From Chionis minor (lineage: Eukaryota > Chordata > Aves > Charadriiformes > Chionididae): DNA of 64,000 bases. Shown one piece after another: positions 61,488 to 64,000 of the stretch. The notes under the pieces were generated by a model. That model saw only the letters and a program-made list of their open reading frames with translations. It did not search any database and had not been told where the DNA came from. The position numbers and the translations under genes were made by a program. The stretch lies in the NCBI GenBank assembly GCA_013398295.1, contig VZSF01006833.1:702601-766600 (forward strand), given 5' to 3'. The stretch's first letter is position 1, and each line of letters opens with the position of its first letter.

Positions 61488-61945
61488 ACATGGAGGTGCT
61501 GGAGAGTGTCCAGAGAAGGGCAGTGGAGCTGGGGAGGGGTCTGGAGAACAAGTCTTGTGGGGAGCGGCTGAGGGAACTGGGAGAAAAGGAGGCTGAGGGG
61601 AGACCTTCTCACTCTACAAATACCTGAGAGGAGGTTATAGTGAGGTGGGGGTCAGTCTCTTCTCCCAAGTAAGAAGTGACAGGACAAGAGGAAACAGCCT
61701 CAAGTTGCACCAGGGGATGTTAAGATTGGATATTAGGAAAAATTTCTTCACCTAAAAGGTTGTCAAGCATTGGAACAGGCTGCCCAGGGAGGTGGTTGAG
61801 TCACCATCCCTGGAGGTATTTAAAAGACATGTAGACATGGTGCTGAGGGACATGGGTTAGGGGTGGTTTTGGCAGTGTTAGGTTTACGGTTGGACTTGAT
61901 GATCTTAAAGGTCCCTTCCAGCCTAGATGATTCTATGATTCTAAG
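61488..61945 (+). mobile_element. CR1 LINE 3' fragment inside an intron
   Basis: A plus-strand CR1 runs from 'ggtgctggagagtgtccag' to 'gattctatgattctaag'. The ORF2 C-terminal region is recognisable but broken by small deletions. The tail is family A-like with changes (ttggacttgatgatcttaaagg). It lies in the intron between 62701-62717 and 61169-61256, opposite to the gene's direction. Confidence 0.95.
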
Positions 61946-62700
61946 ACAATACAAGGAATGAGCACATGAAAGGCCTGGGGAAGGTTCAGACATGTAAACA
62001 TTTCATCCACGTTATCCCCCATCATTTCTGTCCTCTGTCATACACAGCCCCATCCTCCTCCTCAGCCTGCTTTGTTTACGGGGTTAGACTCATTTTGGAG
62101 TTAAGGAATTTTGAAACAGCTGGTCTACTTATTTATCTATTTAACACTTCTTGAACATGTTGTTGAGACATTTCAACCGAGTATTTCTAACTTTCACGAC
62201 ACTACTAAAGAATTCAGCATGGACCGCCTGAAAAAGCTCAAACAAAAATAGAATCTTTTTTTTTTTTTTGCCGCTTTGCTTTTTGTTTGTCAGAAAGAGC
62301 ACTGTTTTCAAGAAGCAGTTTATGGAAAGGAAAGAAAACACTCAAGGGAGGTATTTCTCCTTTGCATAGTGACTCATCATATCATAGTTACCCCATCATC
62401 TCCAAGGGCAACACTAGGCTAGAGCTGCTCTGGAAGATCTCCTTAGGGAAACTCCCTCTTTCCAAAGCCATCTCAGGACTCTTGTTCCAGGGCCTTTGCC
62501 GAACAGCAGAAGAGCCTCTGGTAGTAATAAAAAATAAAAAGGGTTTCTGATAGGGAAGAACCCTGAGAGGCCAATGACAGTTTTACATGAAAGAAACATT
62601 TCCTTCCCCACCTCGGTAACAAAAGACATGAAGAACATTTACAGCGTGTATTGTAGCCTCTAGACAGCAGTGCCACAGGGAAAGGCCAAACAGACCTCAC

Positions 62701-62717
62701 AGCTGGATACGGGACAT
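62701..62717 (-). CDS. candidate 17-nt microexon
   Basis: A very strong polypyrimidine tract (ccttctgatccttctttcttcag on the minus strand) ends immediately before this segment. It is followed by a gtgagg donor. Its 17 nt exactly convert the phase left by exon 63467-63534 (one base) into the phase 0 required by exon 61169-61256, adding D-V-P-Y-P-A. Without it those two exons would be out of frame. Microexons of this size are known in vertebrate neuronal and signalling genes. The frame also remains open past the donor for a long way, so a longer exon using another donor is possible. Confidence 0.45.
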
Positions 62718-63466
62718 CTGAAGAAAGAAGGATCAGAAGGAAAAAAGGCGCGAGAAAAGCAATAATCCATCACCATGAAAATGGTACACAAAGACAGGCT
62801 TAAGTTCAAAATCTGTTTGCTGCTCCTGGAGACACAGTCCCAAAGAAAAGTCAAAATTATTACTTGGGGCAACACAAAGACAGGATTAATGGTCTTTACT
62901 GTTTTAACATACTGCAATTTACATTATTTACTAGTGTTTGGCTGGGGTTTTCTTCCCCCACTTTAGAAAGTCTTGGCTGTTTCTTGGTAAGGCTAAACTC
63001 CTTTCCTGTACTTTACTGCAGTTACCATTGAGGGGGAGCAAGGAGAGCAACACCTGCCAGGCATTTCTGAACCACTGGAATAAAATACTGAAATGGGAAG
63101 AGGCAGAAGCACAGCAAGGGGCTTTAAACACCACAAGAGTTGCCATCTCTTATCATAGTGTACTATCTGTAAAGGTAAAGCCTCAATTCCCTGTATCAAT
63201 ACTTACGAAGTTGAAGGTACCTTCCAGAAGCCTATAGCAGCAACCCCATCTCTCCTTTGGGAGCCTAATAACCTCAATATGGACAGGTCATATATACCTA
63301 AGCTTCTAAATTAAATGACTTGAAGCAACATGATGAAAACCAAGCATCTGATTTAGATACTGCATTATCATAGCGGCAAGCTTCATGAAGCAGGCAGCTC
63401 ATTCTTCAGGGTAAAACTAGCAGGAGGCCAGACAAAACATGGCATAAAAAGATGGTGTCAGCTCAC

Positions 63467-63534
63467 CTACTTCATCAACATGGGCATCCTCATGAAGGGA
63501 TGGAATAATCTGAGTTGCCTTTGGCTCAAAAGAC
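63467..63534 (-). CDS. coding exon (68 nt) of an unidentified minus-strand gene
   Basis: This is the first exon of the set in transcription order. On the minus strand an acceptor (gacctgcttcttggtgaaccag) precedes one base that completes a codon. Then come 22 codons beginning SFEPKATQIIPSLHEDAH and one trailing G before the donor AGTAG|gtgagc. In its frame a TGA lies a few codons upstream of the acceptor, so the exon boundary is needed. A second frame is open for 77 codons across the area (63467-63700) but ends in a stop exactly at the donor. The preceding exon must end with two bases of a codon and lies to the right, probably outside the window. Confidence 0.5.
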
Positions 63535-64000
63535 CTGGTTCACCAAGAAGCAGGTCTGGATCTTTTGGGAAAAGCAGCTCTATCAATTGGATTCCCCCAA
63601 ACTTCAGCAGTTCTGGGTTGGACAAAGTAGTAGAGTTACCCTGGACCAGCACACAATGACATATGGTGACAGCACAAGCACCTAACAGAAAGCTCACCAT
63701 GCTTCAGCTTGAAGTAGCAAATTAGAAAAGAGGTTTCCAAAAGGCTAGGAAGGATAATGGAGATAATGATTTCATATGATGTCAAATCAAAACCATAATT
63801 CTCTCACGCAGCAAGACACCATTTCAGAGCTTGTCTGCTACAGATGAAGTATCCAGCAATGCAGCAGATCAGTTCATCCAGCAAGAGCTGTACAGGGCGT
63901 GAGAAGTGTATACAGATTTAAACAGCATCCTCCTGATCTAAAGCAAGGCGAGGAGCAGGCGGCAACATTCAGCCATTCAGTACTGCAATGAGAGGAAGCC
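63535..64000. other. intronic sequence at the right edge
   Basis: No further exon of the minus-strand gene could be identified before the window ends, and no repeat is recognised. Confidence 0.4.

Noticed and set aside
1..64000. CRISPR arrays, operons, tRNA or rRNA genes, phage or plasmid modules
   Set aside because: None was seen. The window is vertebrate nuclear DNA, and I found no tRNA-like B-box within a cloverleaf and no regularly spaced direct repeats beyond microsatellites.

Overview
The window is a stretch of bird nuclear genome. The main evidence is at least sixteen 5'-truncated copies of the CR1 LINE on both strands. Most end in the avian CR1 3' tail, roughly 'gatgatcttgaaggtctcttccaacc' followed by ATTCTATG-type terminal repeats. 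The copies fall into several tail families, so they were probably inserted at different times. AT-rich non-coding sequence, frequent poly(A)/poly(T) runs, one 96-base assembly gap and no bacterial-style gene packing all fit a vertebrate. I cannot name the species.

Layout. From 1 to about 59 kb the sequence is almost entirely non-coding. It holds CR1 fragments, a foldback (inverted-repeat) element at 4748-4950, two weak LTR-like pieces (10885-11110 and 19117-19275), short CpG-dense patches (723-966, 5160-5415, 35685-35930 and 48730-49165 are the clearest), simple repeats, and a gap (14278-14373) whose two flanks are near-copies of each other. Three isolated splice-bounded open segments (32951-33096, 35767-36114, 47509-47631) might be exons, but none can be linked to a neighbour.

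The only convincing protein-coding signal is at the right end, on the minus strand. Four segments (63467-63534, 62701-62717, 61169-61256, 59516-59622, in order of transcription) have splice acceptor and donor signals. The two larger ones each have a single open frame, and all four join in compatible phases into one continuous reading of about 93 codons. One of them is only 17 nt and follows a very strong polypyrimidine tract, so it is a candidate microexon. Two CR1 copies lie inside the introns. The gene evidently continues beyond the right edge, and possibly leftward as well. I do not recognise the protein.

I see no undescribed multi-gene system here. The best leads are the unidentified minus-strand gene with its microexon, the foldback element, the orphan CpG-dense patches with adjoining splice-bounded open frames, and a probable false duplication at the assembly gap.
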